Assembly (NCBI GenBank): GCA_026400845.1
Contig: JAPLOH010000111.1
Span: forward strand, 17,241 to 49,890
Origin: Alphaproteobacteria bacterium
GTDB taxonomy: Bacteria > Pseudomonadota > Alphaproteobacteria > Acetobacterales > Acetobacteraceae
Direction: 5' to 3'
Length of the DNA: 32,650 bases
The position numbers and the translations under genes were made by a program. Shown one piece after another: positions 8,359 to 15,486 of this stretch. The notes beneath the pieces were generated by a model, which saw only the letters and a list, made by a program, of their open reading frames with translations, was not told the DNA's origin and ran no database searches. How positions within the stretch are numbered: position 1 is the stretch's first letter; the number at the start of each line of letters is the position of its first letter.

Positions 8359-9270
8359 TCAAGCATTCCGCGCCGGATCGCGGTTCTGCCGCAGCGCCGC
8401 CGCGCCATCGGCGACGATCCGCCACACCGCCTCGGACAGCGCCTTGCGCGATCCATAGGCCGCCGGATCAACCGGAGGGTGCAGCAGGATGGTCGCGCGG
8501 AAGCCCTGAAGCCGGGCGAAGCGCAGGAAATGCGACGCCAGATCCATGTCGCCGGGCCAGGCGAACACCAGCCGGTGCGCTCGCCCGACCGGCATTCCCC
8601 CGAGCCGGTCATAAACCAGCGAAACCGGCTGCACGATCGCGCTGCGCCCATCCGGCGAAACCGGGAGTTCAGCGACCGAGAGGAAGGCAGAGCGGAACGG
8701 CAGCACCCGCGAGCCATCCGAGGTGGTGCCCTCGGGGAACAGGATCAGGCTGTCACCCGCGGCAAGGCGGGCGCGCATCTCGTCGCGCTCACGCACCGTC
8801 GAGGCGCGCACCCGGCGGACATAGACGGTGCGGCCGAGCCGGGCGATCCAGCTCACCACCGGCCATTTGGCGATCTCCTCCTTGGCGATGAAGGCGGCAT
8901 CGAGCCGCGCGCCGAGCACGGGGATGTCGAGCCAGGAGCTGTGGGTGGCGACGTAGACGATCGGCCGCCCATCGGCCGTGCGATGTGCCGCCTCGCCGAG
9001 CACGCGCAGCCGCAGGCCGAGGATGGCGCAGAGCCCCCTCCAGAACAGGCGGGCGGACACCTCGTTCGCCCGCCCTGGCAGCACCACCAGCAGCGCCTGA
9101 ACGGGAAAGCAGATCAGCACCCACAGCACGATCAGTACCAGGCGGCGCACCACCCGGAGGCGCGCGAACACCGCCGCCGCCGGCTTGCCCATCGCCGACC
9201 AGCCGGCATCCGCGTCACCGGCGCTCAACACCGGCACGCGCCGTCCGCCCAGGCGATGCACGACGGTCAT
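8359..9270 (-). CDS. 1-acyl-sn-glycerol-3-phosphate acyltransferase family protein
   Basis: The 303-residue membrane-associated acyltransferase belongs to the PlsC family. A hydrophobic segment at about residues 36-58 precedes the catalytic HX4D motif (THSSWLDIP) and the phosphate-binding FPEGTTSDG. The length and sequence resemble PlsC-like proteins that make phosphatidic acid or remodel lysophospholipids, including ornithine-lipid OlsA-type enzymes; the exact acceptor cannot be told. The ATG at 9270 overlaps the sufE stop as ATGA. The frame is open far upstream, but that stretch lies antisense-like within sufE and is not used. Confidence 0.88.
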   Translation of the reverse strand: MTVVHRLGGRRVPVLSAGDADAGWSAMGKPAAAVFARLRVVRRLVLIVLWVLICFPVQALLVVLPGRANEVSARLFWRGLCAILGLRLRVLGEAAHRTADGRPIVYVATHSSWLDIPVLGARLDAAFIAKEEIAKWPVVSWIARLGRTVYVRRVRASTVRERDEMRARLAAGDSLILFPEGTTSDGSRVLPFRSAFLSVAELPVSPDGRSAIVQPVSLVYDRLGGMPVGRAHRLVFAWPGDMDLASHFLRFARLQGFRATILLHPPVDPAAYGSRKALSEAVWRIVADGAAALRQNRDPARNA

Positions 9271-9710
9271 GACGCCGCCGCTGCCCGCTCGCGCACGATC
9301 CGTGCCATCGCCGCGATGCCGTTGCCACGGTTGGTCGACAAGGCTTCGAGCAGGCCAAGCTCCTTGAGAAACACCGGATCGGTCGCCGCGATCTCCGCCG
9401 GGGTGCGGCCGGAATAGACCCGCAGCAGCAGGGCAACCAGGCCCGAGACGATCGCCGCATCCGAGGCGCCGGCGAAATACAGCCGCCCATCGCGCGCCAC
9501 CGCCTCCATCCACACCCGGCTCTGGCAGCCCGGCACGCGATGCGCGTCGTCGGCCCAGGCATCGGGAAAGGGCGGCAGTTTTCGGCCCAACTCGATGATG
9601 TACTGGTAACGCTCCATCCAGTCATCGAACACCGCCAGTTCATCGGCGATCTCGGTTATCGCGGCGGCGGCGGTATCGTCCTCGGGCAGCAAGAAGGGAT
9701 CGGTTGTCAT
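9267..9710 (-). CDS. sufE: SufE family sulfur acceptor protein
   Basis: The 147-residue protein has the SufE fold signature. YQYIIELGRKLPP at about residues 35-47 is followed by the sulfur-accepting cysteine C62 in HRVPGCQSRVW. The later GLVALLLRVYSGRTPAEI and GNGIAAMARIVRERA segments are also family-typical. SufE takes persulfide sulfur from a SufS-type desulfurase for Fe-S cluster assembly. No other suf gene is in the window. It is coupled to the acyltransferase gene downstream by an ATGA overlap, a pairing with no obvious functional logic. Confidence 0.93.
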   Translation of the reverse strand: MTTDPFLLPEDDTAAAAITEIADELAVFDDWMERYQYIIELGRKLPPFPDAWADDAHRVPGCQSRVWMEAVARDGRLYFAGASDAAIVSGLVALLLRVYSGRTPAEIAATDPVFLKELGLLEALSTNRGNGIAAMARIVRERAAAAS

Positions 9711-9755
9711 CCCCCGCAGATGCGCAGGCTGCCCGGATGCGTCAAGCCGTCGGGC

Positions 9756-10511
9756 TCACATCACCAGCCCGCCGTTCACGTGGAGGCACTGGCCGGTGAT
9801 GTAGCCGGCCTCCGGAGAGGCGAGGAAGGCAATGGCCGCGGCGACTTCGGCGGGCAGGCCCTGGCGACCGAGGGGGACGGATTCCATTTGTTTGGCGAGC
9901 TTGGCCGGGTCCATCGCGGCGTGCGCGCCGGCGTCCTTGCGGATGAAGCCGGGGACGACGGCGTTGACGGTGACGGCGTGGGGCGCGAGCTCGATCGCCA
10001 GCGCCTTCACCAGCGCCTCCACCGCCGCCTTGGCGGCCGCCGAGGCGGGGAAGAGGGTGACATCGGTGCGGAAGCTGTGGGCGACGAAGCTGGATACCGC
10101 GATGATACGGGCGTCGGGGCGGGTTTGCAGATGGGGCGCCGCGGCGCGGGCGAGGCGCAGGAAGCCCCAGGCGATGGCGTCGTCGGAGCGGGCATAGTCG
10201 GCATCGCTCATCGCGGTGATGCGGGTGCGATCGGCGAAGCCGGCGTTGCTCACCACCACATCGAGCCCGCCGAACCGCGCCACCGCCTGCTCCACCAGAT
10301 GCGCGGCGGTGCCGGTTTGCGCGAGATCGCCCAGCACCACCTCGGCCAGGGCGCCGGCGGCGCGGGCCTCGGCGGCCACCGCCTCGGCCTGGTCGCGGTT
10401 CTTGCGGGTATGGACCAGCAGCGCCACGCCGGGCGCCGCCATCCGCCGCACCACCGCGGCACCGATGCCGCTCGCCGCCCCCGTCACCACGATCACCCGT
10501 GCATCCACCAT
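9756..10511 (-). CDS. SDR-family protein lacking the catalytic tyrosine
   Basis: The 251-residue Rossmann protein has the cofactor motif TGAASGIG at residues 10-17, NAG at 89-91, and the catalytic serine region AVSSF (Ser140/141). The usual YxxxK motif reads S157-A-A-A-K161, with no tyrosine at 157; the nearest aromatic is F154. The rest of the fold is intact, including PGFI and the C-terminal GYITGQCLHVNGG. It may be a SDR with altered chemistry, a binding protein or a dead enzyme. It is divergent from the NTF2-like gene, 53 bases apart. Because the domain is intact I call it a gene, not a pseudogene; the substrate is unknown. Confidence 0.85.
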   Translation of the reverse strand: MVDARVIVVTGAASGIGAAVVRRMAAPGVALLVHTRKNRDQAEAVAAEARAAGALAEVVLGDLAQTGTAAHLVEQAVARFGGLDVVVSNAGFADRTRITAMSDADYARSDDAIAWGFLRLARAAAPHLQTRPDARIIAVSSFVAHSFRTDVTLFPASAAAKAAVEALVKALAIELAPHAVTVNAVVPGFIRKDAGAHAAMDPAKLAKQMESVPLGRQGLPAEVAAAIAFLASPEAGYITGQCLHVNGGLVM

Positions 10512-10564
10512 TGCCTGCCCTCCCGCCTCCGCTAAATTCCGCGCAGAGAGAAGGAAGCACAGAC

Positions 10565-11023
10565 ATGGCCGACCTGCCCACCGCCAACCCCGCGATTCGC
10601 GCCGCGTTCATCCAGTGGCTCGACATTTTTGCCGGCTATGTGCGCGAGGTGGACTACGCCTCCGCCAAGCCGCTGTTCCATCCGCAGACCCTGGCCTTCG
10701 GCACCTTCACCAACATCATCCCCAACCTCGATACGTGGATCGCCACCCAATGGGACAATGTGTGGCCGAAGACCACGGATTTCCGCTTCGATCTCGATGG
10801 CGCCCATGTGCTGGCCAGCGATGACGGTTCAATGGCCGTGGTGGTCGCGGCCTGGAACAGCACCGGCTACCACCAGGATGGCGGCACCTATCCCCGCCCG
10901 GGCCGCGCCACCATGATTTTCCACCGTCAGGACGGCCGCTGGCTCTGCGTGCACTCCCACATGTCGCTCAACCGCGGCGTGCCGCAGCAGAGTTTCGCCA
11001 ACCGCCCGGTGAAGGCGCGCTGA
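10565..11023 (+). CDS. NTF2-like/SnoaL-like domain protein
   Basis: The 152-residue soluble protein has the cone-shaped NTF2-like pattern. A helix-rich N-terminus (WLDIFAGYVREVDYASAKPLFHP) is followed by alternating strands ending in RATMIFHRQDGRWLCVHSHMSL, the classic last strands of ketosteroid-isomerase/SnoaL-like folds. The ATG at 10565 follows an AAGGAAG ribosome site. The gene faces the SDR gene and precedes the sugar-acid dehydratase by 71 bases. Proteins of this fold act as isomerases, dehydratases or small-ligand binders, and the sequence does not say which. Confidence 0.75.
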   Translation: MADLPTANPAIRAAFIQWLDIFAGYVREVDYASAKPLFHPQTLAFGTFTNIIPNLDTWIATQWDNVWPKTTDFRFDLDGAHVLASDDGSMAVVVAAWNSTGYHQDGGTYPRPGRATMIFHRQDGRWLCVHSHMSLNRGVPQQSFANRPVKAR

Positions 11024-11033
11024 TCGCCAAACG

Positions 11034-11079
11034 TTGACACCCCGGCCGCCTCCGCCGCACTTTCGCGCCAACAGCGCGA
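11034..11079 (+). promoter_or_regulatory. Possible promoter element and operator-like palindrome before the dehydratase
   Basis: A perfect TTGACA lies at 11034-11039, but the sequence 17 bases later (GCACTT) is a poor -10. Just downstream is an inverted repeat, TCGCGC-CAACA-GCGCGA at 11063-11079, then the GAGGGAG ribosome site of the dehydratase gene. The palindrome sits where a repressor would bind to control a catabolic operon. That is inference; no regulator gene is nearby. Confidence 0.3.
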
Positions 11080-11094
11080 GGGAGTGGCACGGCG

Positions 11095-12891
11095 ATGGCA
11101 CATCATGACGACAGCGGATCGGACAAGCGGCTGCGCAGCCGGCGCTGGTTCGACAACCCCGCCGACCCGGCGCTGACCGCGCTCTATGTCGAGCGCTACC
11201 TCAACTACGGCCTCACCCGCGAGGAACTCCAGGGCGGCAAGCCGATCATCGGCATCGCCCAGACCGGCTCGGACCTGTCGCCCTGCAACCGCCACCACAA
11301 GGATCTCGCCTGGCGCGTGCGCGACGGCATTCGCGATGCCGGCGGCATTCCGCTGGAATTCCCGGTGCACCCGATCCAGGAGACCGGCAAGCGCCCCACC
11401 GCGGCGCTCGATCGCAACCTCGCTTATCTCGGTCTCGTCGAGGTGCTGCACGGCTACCCGATCGACGGCGTTGTTTTGACGACGGGCTGCGACAAAACCA
11501 CGCCGGCCATGCTGATGGGCGCGGCCACCGTGAACATCCCGTCGATCTCGCTGTCGGGCGGGCCGATGCTGGATGGCTGGTGGCAGGGCCGCCTGTCCGG
11601 CTCCGGCACCATCGTGTGGGAGGGCCGCAAGCTCTACGCGGAAGGAAAAATCAACTACGAGGAATTCATGAAGATGGTGGCCTCCTCGGCCCCCTCGGTC
11701 GGCCATTGCAACACCATGGGCACGGCCTCCTCGATGAACTCCCTGCAGGAGACGCTGGGCATGTCGCTGCCCGGCTCGGCGATGATCCCCGGCCCCTATC
11801 GCGAGCGCGGCCAGGCCGCCTACGAGACCGGAAGGCGCATCGTGGCGATGGTCCATGAGAACCTCCGCCCGTCCGACATCATGACCAAGAAGGCCTTCGA
11901 GAACGCCGTAGTGGCCGCCGCCGCCCTCGGCGCCAGCTCCAACTGCCCGATCTCGATGATCGCCATCGCCCGGCACATGGGCGTCGATCACACGCTGGAG
12001 GATTGGCAGCGCTGCGGCGCCGATATCCCGCAGCTCATCGACATGCAGCCCACCGGCCGCTTCCTCGGCGAGGCCTTCCATCGCGCCGGGGGCGTGCCGG
12101 CGATGCTGAAGGAGCTGCTGAAGGCCGGCAAGCTGCATGGCGACGTGATGACCTGCACCGGCAAGACGCTCGCCGAGAATCTCGAAGGGGTGCCGGATGG
12201 CGACCGCGAGGTGGTCCGCGCCTACGCCCACCCGATCAAGGAGGCCGCCGGCTACGTCGTGCTCTCCGGCAATATCTTCGACAACGCGGTGATCAAGGTC
12301 AGCGGTATCGACGAGGAATTCCGCACCCGCTACCTCGCCAACCCCGACCGGCCCAACGTCTTCGAGGGCAAGGCGATCGTCTTCGAGGGGCCGGAGGATT
12401 ACCATGAGCGCATCGAGGACCCCGATCTCGGCGTCGAGGAACAATCGGTGCTGGTGATCCGCAACGCGGGCCCCGTGGGCTATCCCGGCTCGGCCGAGGT
12501 GGTGAACATGCAGCCGCCGGCCTCGATGCTGAAGCGCGGCATCAACGCCCTGCCCACCATGGGCGACGGCCGCCAGTCCGGCACTTCGGGCTCGCCCTCC
12601 ATCCTCAACGTCTCGCCGGAGGCCGCGGTGGGCGGCGGGCTCGCGCTGTTGAAGACGGGCGACCGCATCCGCATCGACCTCAACACCCGCAAGGTGGACG
12701 TGCTGATCCCTGAGGCCGAACTCGCCGCCCGCCGCGCCGCCTGGGTGCCGCCGGTGCTGAAGAACCAGACCCCGTGGGAGGAAATCTTCCGCAGCATGGT
12801 CGGCCAGATGGGGAGCGGCAGCTGCCTGGAGCCGGCGACGATGTATATCAATATCCTGGAGACCCGAGGTGAGAGCCGGAACAACCATTGA
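11095..12891 (+). CDS. IlvD/Edd-family sugar-acid dehydratase (D-xylonate/L-arabinonate type)
   Basis: The 598-residue Fe-S dehydratase converts an aldonic acid to its 2-keto-3-deoxy acid. It closely follows the Caulobacter D-xylonate dehydratase and rhizobial L-arabinonate dehydratase pattern: SRRWFDNPAD near the start, GIAQTGSDLSPCNRHH, VLTTGCDKTTP, SSAPSVGHCNTMGTASSMN, and LPTMGDGRQSGTSGSPSILN. Cysteines C64, C132 and C205 match the [2Fe-2S] ligands described for the arabinonate enzyme (C59, C127, C200). The SDR and FAH-family genes downstream suggest a non-phosphorylating sugar-acid route. The actual substrate (xylonate, arabinonate, fuconate or another) cannot be read. An AT-richer element follows immediately after the stop. 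Confidence 0.9.
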   Translation: MAHHDDSGSDKRLRSRRWFDNPADPALTALYVERYLNYGLTREELQGGKPIIGIAQTGSDLSPCNRHHKDLAWRVRDGIRDAGGIPLEFPVHPIQETGKRPTAALDRNLAYLGLVEVLHGYPIDGVVLTTGCDKTTPAMLMGAATVNIPSISLSGGPMLDGWWQGRLSGSGTIVWEGRKLYAEGKINYEEFMKMVASSAPSVGHCNTMGTASSMNSLQETLGMSLPGSAMIPGPYRERGQAAYETGRRIVAMVHENLRPSDIMTKKAFENAVVAAAALGASSNCPISMIAIARHMGVDHTLEDWQRCGADIPQLIDMQPTGRFLGEAFHRAGGVPAMLKELLKAGKLHGDVMTCTGKTLAENLEGVPDGDREVVRAYAHPIKEAAGYVVLSGNIFDNAVIKVSGIDEEFRTRYLANPDRPNVFEGKAIVFEGPEDYHERIEDPDLGVEEQSVLVIRNAGPVGYPGSAEVVNMQPPASMLKRGINALPTMGDGRQSGTSGSPSILNVSPEAAVGGGLALLKTGDRIRIDLNTRKVDVLIPEAELAARRAAWVPPVLKNQTPWEEIFRSMVGQMGSGSCLEPATMYINILETRGESRNNH

Positions 12892-12907
12892 GCGGTTGCA
12901 AGGTAAG

Positions 12908-12941
12908 AAGATTGACCACAGAGCCACAGAGGTCAGGGAGA
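12908..12941 (+). repeat. Left inverted repeat of the GxxExxY element
   Basis: The repeat holds two CACAGAG units inside ACCACAGAGCCACAGAGG and ends in CAGGGAGA. It mismatches the right repeat at three positions only. The AGGGAG at 12935-12940 also serves as Shine-Dalgarno for the ATG at 12949, eight bases later, so base pairing between the repeats in a transcript would hide the ribosome site. Confidence 0.85.
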
Positions 12942-12948
12942 CTATGCC

Positions 12949-13329
12949 ATGAGTGCGACCGGTTTGGCGCTGAGCCAACGGGTCATTGGTCTGGCAATGG
13001 AGGTCCATCGGCATCTCGGTCCGGGTCTTCTCGAATCCGCCTACGAGCAATGTCTCTGCTACGAATTGCAACGAGCCGACATCGCGTACCATCGTCAGGT
13101 TTCGGTGCCGGTCTCATACAAGGGCGTTCAATTGGACTGCGGTTACCGTATGGATGTCCTTGTGGAGCGGGAACTGGTTCTCGAAATCAAGGCTACCGAG
13201 AAGCTCATCCCGCTGCACGAGGCGCAATTGTTGTCCTATCTTCGTCTCGCAAACATGCGGGTTGGCCTGTTGATGAACTTCAATTCGATCCTTCTGAAGG
13301 ACGGTATCAGACGCATGGTCAACGATTGA
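12949..13329 (+). CDS. GxxExxY family protein (putative PD-(D/E)xK nuclease fold)
   Basis: The 126-residue protein shows the family signature G26-L-L-E29-S-A-Y32. A PD-(D/E)xK-like pattern follows: D69 in YRMDVLVE, E79-I-K81 in LVLEIKATE, and Q93 in HEAQLLSYL. Pfam groups GxxExxY proteins with the PD-(D/E)xK nucleases (PDDEXK_3), but to my knowledge no biochemical function is established. The length is normal for the family and no residue of the core is missing, so the protein is likely functional. The ATG at 12949 has its ribosome site inside the left inverted repeat, and the stop lies seven bases before the right repeat. Base composition is lower in GC than the neighbours, consistent with separate origin. 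Confidence 0.92.
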   Translation: MSATGLALSQRVIGLAMEVHRHLGPGLLESAYEQCLCYELQRADIAYHRQVSVPVSYKGVQLDCGYRMDVLVERELVLEIKATEKLIPLHEAQLLSYLRLANMRVGLLMNFNSILLKDGIRRMVND

Positions 13330-13335
13330 CCCTCC

Positions 13336-13369
13336 TCTCCCTGTCCTCTGTGCCTCTGTGGTGAATCTT
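13336..13369 (-). repeat. Right inverted repeat of the GxxExxY element
   Basis: Read on the minus strand it gives AAGATTCACCACAGAGG, then CACAGAGGACAGGGAGA. It pairs with 12908-12941 at 31 of 34 positions. A T-run (13368-13374) follows on the plus strand, so in a plus-strand transcript the paired repeats plus the T-run could also act as a terminator. Confidence 0.85.
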
Positions 13370-13419
13370 TTTTTCTTCCTAGGGAGCTCTTCGATGCCTC
13401 GCCCACAGCCTCATGACCT

Positions 13420-13834
13420 TTGCGCGTGACGAATAGCCGCAGGGTCGTCGAAATCGATCTCGACGAGCGAGCGTACCTGTTCCCGGCCGGCAAGCCGATG
13501 ACGCGGTTGATTTTCGCCGCCGAGGGGCAGGTGATCGATATCGACGGGGTGTTCCCCTTCAACGAGGCGCGCACCCCCGCGCGCATCGCCTCGCTCGCGG
13601 TGGAGGACGCACGGGATCTGGCGCGCCGGATGATCGATGCCGTCTACCAGGCGCGCTCGCAGATCGTGGCCTCCGATGGCGCGCGAATTGCCGTCAACGT
13701 GCTGTCGAACGGCTATCACCTGCAATTCGGCGATCTCAACCGCTCCATCGAAGTCTTCCTCGGCACCGGCTGCATCTGGCGGGTCTGCCAGGGACTGCTG
13801 CGCACGATCGACCGAACTGACCAACCCAACCTGA
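13420..13834 (+). pseudogene. Unknown gene, apparently damaged at both ends, beside the element
   Basis: A coding-like frame runs from about 13420, with neighbour-like GC-rich third positions and a protein-like sequence (VVEIDLDERAYLFPAGKPM, then LARRMIDAVYQARSQIVASDG, then GYHLQFGDLNRSIEVFLG). I do not recognise a family. No ATG is in frame after the upstream stop at 13414; only TTG 13420 or GTG 13426 without a ribosome site could start it. At the other end the frame has no stop until 14020-14022, deep inside the SDR gene, where the sequence becomes a low-complexity Pro/Ser/Arg shadow. Stops in the other two frames lie at 13818-13820 and 13832-13834. The likeliest reading is a lost start next to the inserted element plus a 3' frameshift. 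A genuine long overlap with the SDR gene is less likely. Confidence 0.5.
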
Positions 13835-13844
13835 GGAGCCCGCC

Positions 13845-14594
13845 ATGGCCCGCCGTCTCGCCGGAAAAACCGCCATCGTCACCGCCGCCGCCCAGGGCAT
13901 CGGGCGCGCCACCGCGCTCGCCTTCGCAGCCGAAGGGGCGGAGGTCTACGCGACCGACCTCAACGCGGCCAAGGTGGCCGAGATCACCGGGCCCGGCATC
14001 AAGACCGGCGCGCTCGACGTGATGGACCCCAAGGCGATCGCCGCACTCGCGGAGTGGCTGGGGCCGGTCGACATCCTGTTCAACTGCGCCGGCTTCGTGC
14101 ACCAGGGCACGGTGCTGGAGGCCACCGAGGCGGAGTGGGACTTCGCCTTCGACCTCAACGTGCGCTCGATGTTCCGCATGGTGCAGTCCTTCCTGCCGGG
14201 GATGATCGGCAAGGGCGGCGGCGCGATCGTCAACATGGCGAGCGTGGCGAGCAGCGTGAAGGGCATCCCCAACCGCTTCATCTACGGGGCCTCCAAGGCC
14301 GCGGTGATCGGGCTGACCAAGTCCATCGCGGCGGACTACGTGAAGCAGAACGTGCGCTGCAACTGCATCTGCCCGGGCACCGTGCAATCCCCCAGCCTCG
14401 ATGACCGCATCGCCGCCAATGCGGCCGCGGCCGGGTCGCTGGAAGCGGCGCGGGCCGCCTTCGTGGCGCGCCAGCCCTTGGGACGACTCGGCACCCCCGA
14501 GGAAATCGCGGCGTTGGCGGTGTATCTGGCCAGCGATGACTCAGTGTTCGTGACCGGGCAGGCCCTGGTCATCGATGGCGGCATTTCCCTCTAA
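13845..14594 (+). CDS. SDR-family dehydrogenase (2-keto-3-deoxy-sugar-acid dehydrogenase-like)
   Basis: The 249-residue NAD(P)-dependent short-chain dehydrogenase is complete: cofactor motif TAAAQGIG (13-20), NCAG (80-83), catalytic Ser in MASVASS (about 133-137), and Y147-x3-K151 (YGASK). Along its length it resembles the group containing 2-keto-3-deoxy-L-fuconate dehydrogenase and animal BDH2/DHRS6 (NVRSMF, VASSVKGIPNRF, RCNCICPGTVQSPS). The start has a clear AGGAG. Its place between a sugar-acid dehydratase and a FAH-family hydrolase fits oxidation of a 2-keto-3-deoxy acid to a 2,4-diketo acid. The specific sugar is unknown. Confidence 0.88.
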   Translation: MARRLAGKTAIVTAAAQGIGRATALAFAAEGAEVYATDLNAAKVAEITGPGIKTGALDVMDPKAIAALAEWLGPVDILFNCAGFVHQGTVLEATEAEWDFAFDLNVRSMFRMVQSFLPGMIGKGGGAIVNMASVASSVKGIPNRFIYGASKAAVIGLTKSIAADYVKQNVRCNCICPGTVQSPSLDDRIAANAAAAGSLEAARAAFVARQPLGRLGTPEEIAALAVYLASDDSVFVTGQALVIDGGISL

Positions 14595-14626
14595 CCCACC
14601 ACGTCCAACATACAGGAAACGAACCG

Positions 14627-15472
14627 ATGAAACTCCTCCGCTACGGCAAGGCCGGCGCCGAAAAGCCTGGCATTCTCGACGCCGACGGCAAGATCCGCGA
14701 TCTCTCCGAAGTGGTCGGCGACATCAACGCCAAGACCCTTTCGCCGGCCGCGCTGCGCAAGCTCGCCAAGATCGACCCCGCGACCCTGCCGCTGGTGAAG
14801 GGCAAGCCGCGCATCGGCCCCTGCGTCTCCCTGCCGCTCAACTTCGTCTGCATCGGCCTCAACTACGCCGACCACGCCGCCGAGACCGGCGCCACGCCGC
14901 CGACCGAGCCGATCGTGTTCCTGAAGTCGCTCGGCGCCTATTGCGGCCCGAATGACGACGTGAAGATGCCGCGCGGCTCGCAGAAGCTCGACTACGAGGT
15001 GGAACTCGGCATCGTCATCGGCACCACCGCCCGCTACGTCACGCTCGACGACGCGATGAAGCACGTTGCCGGCTACTGCGTGATCAACGATGTCTCGGAG
15101 CGCGAATACCAGTCCGAGCGCGGCGGCACCTGGGACAAGGGCAAGGGTGCCGACACGTTCGGCCCGACCGGCCCCTGGATGGTCACCAAGGACGAGATCC
15201 CCGATCCGCAGAACCTCGACATGTGGCTGGACGTTGACGGCACGCGCAAGCAGACCGGCAACACCAAGACGATGATCTTCGGCGTCAAGGAGATCGTCTC
15301 CTATGTCAGCCACTTCATCACGCTGCACGCCGGCGACGTGATCGCCACCGGCACCCCGCCGGGCGTCGGCCTCGGCCAAAAACCCAAGCCGATCTTCCTC
15401 AAGCTCGGCCAGACCATGAGCCTCGGCATCGCCGGGCTCGGCGAGCAGTCGCAGACCATTATCGCCGCCTGA
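14627..15472 (+). CDS. Fumarylacetoacetate hydrolase-family protein (2,4-diketo-3-deoxy acid hydrolase-like)
   Basis: The 281-residue protein has the FAH fold: an N-terminal cap domain, then the catalytic domain with metal ligands E124 and E126 in DYEVELG and D155 in NDVSER. YADHAAETG (about 80-88) and GDVIATGTPPGVG (C-terminal third) are also family features. Close relatives include 2,4-diketo-3-deoxy-L-fuconate hydrolase, often mis-annotated as ureidoglycolate lyase. Following the SDR gene by 32 bases, it would cleave the diketo acid to pyruvate and a small hydroxy acid. The role in that pathway is inferred from the gene trio. Confidence 0.87.
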   Translation: MKLLRYGKAGAEKPGILDADGKIRDLSEVVGDINAKTLSPAALRKLAKIDPATLPLVKGKPRIGPCVSLPLNFVCIGLNYADHAAETGATPPTEPIVFLKSLGAYCGPNDDVKMPRGSQKLDYEVELGIVIGTTARYVTLDDAMKHVAGYCVINDVSEREYQSERGGTWDKGKGADTFGPTGPWMVTKDEIPDPQNLDMWLDVDGTRKQTGNTKTMIFGVKEIVSYVSHFITLHAGDVIATGTPPGVGLGQKPKPIFLKLGQTMSLGIAGLGEQSQTIIAA

Positions 15473-15486
15473 GCCAGACCACTCCG

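Larger units (their letters stand above)
12901..13380 (+). mobile_element. CACAGAG-type inverted-repeat element carrying a GxxExxY gene
   Basis: An approximately 480-base block lies between the dehydratase and the next genes and is visibly lower in GC than both. It is bounded by 34-bp inverted repeats (12908-12941 and 13336-13369) with 31 of 34 positions matching. Outside these, a purine-rich edge also mirrors (AGGTAAGAAG versus AGGAAGAAA on the other strand). Inside is one complete GxxExxY gene with nothing else. No target-site duplication can be seen. The structure is that of a small mobile or domesticated cassette. A related arm pair lies at 31017-31181. Confidence 0.7.

Noticed and set aside
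10927-13092. Long minus-strand open frame (721 codons) opposite the dehydratase gene
   Set aside because: Its product is His/Arg/Gly-rich and matches the antisense of a high-GC gene; the plus strand holds a clear full-length enzyme.
12949-13329. GxxExxY gene as a classic transposase
   Set aside because: No DDE, HUH or serine/tyrosine recombinase motif is present, and no target-site duplication; the residues fit a nuclease-like fold instead.
12901-13380. CRISPR array or tandem repeat array based on CACAGAG units
   Set aside because: Only two units occur per arm, the arms are inverted rather than direct, and there are no regular spacers.
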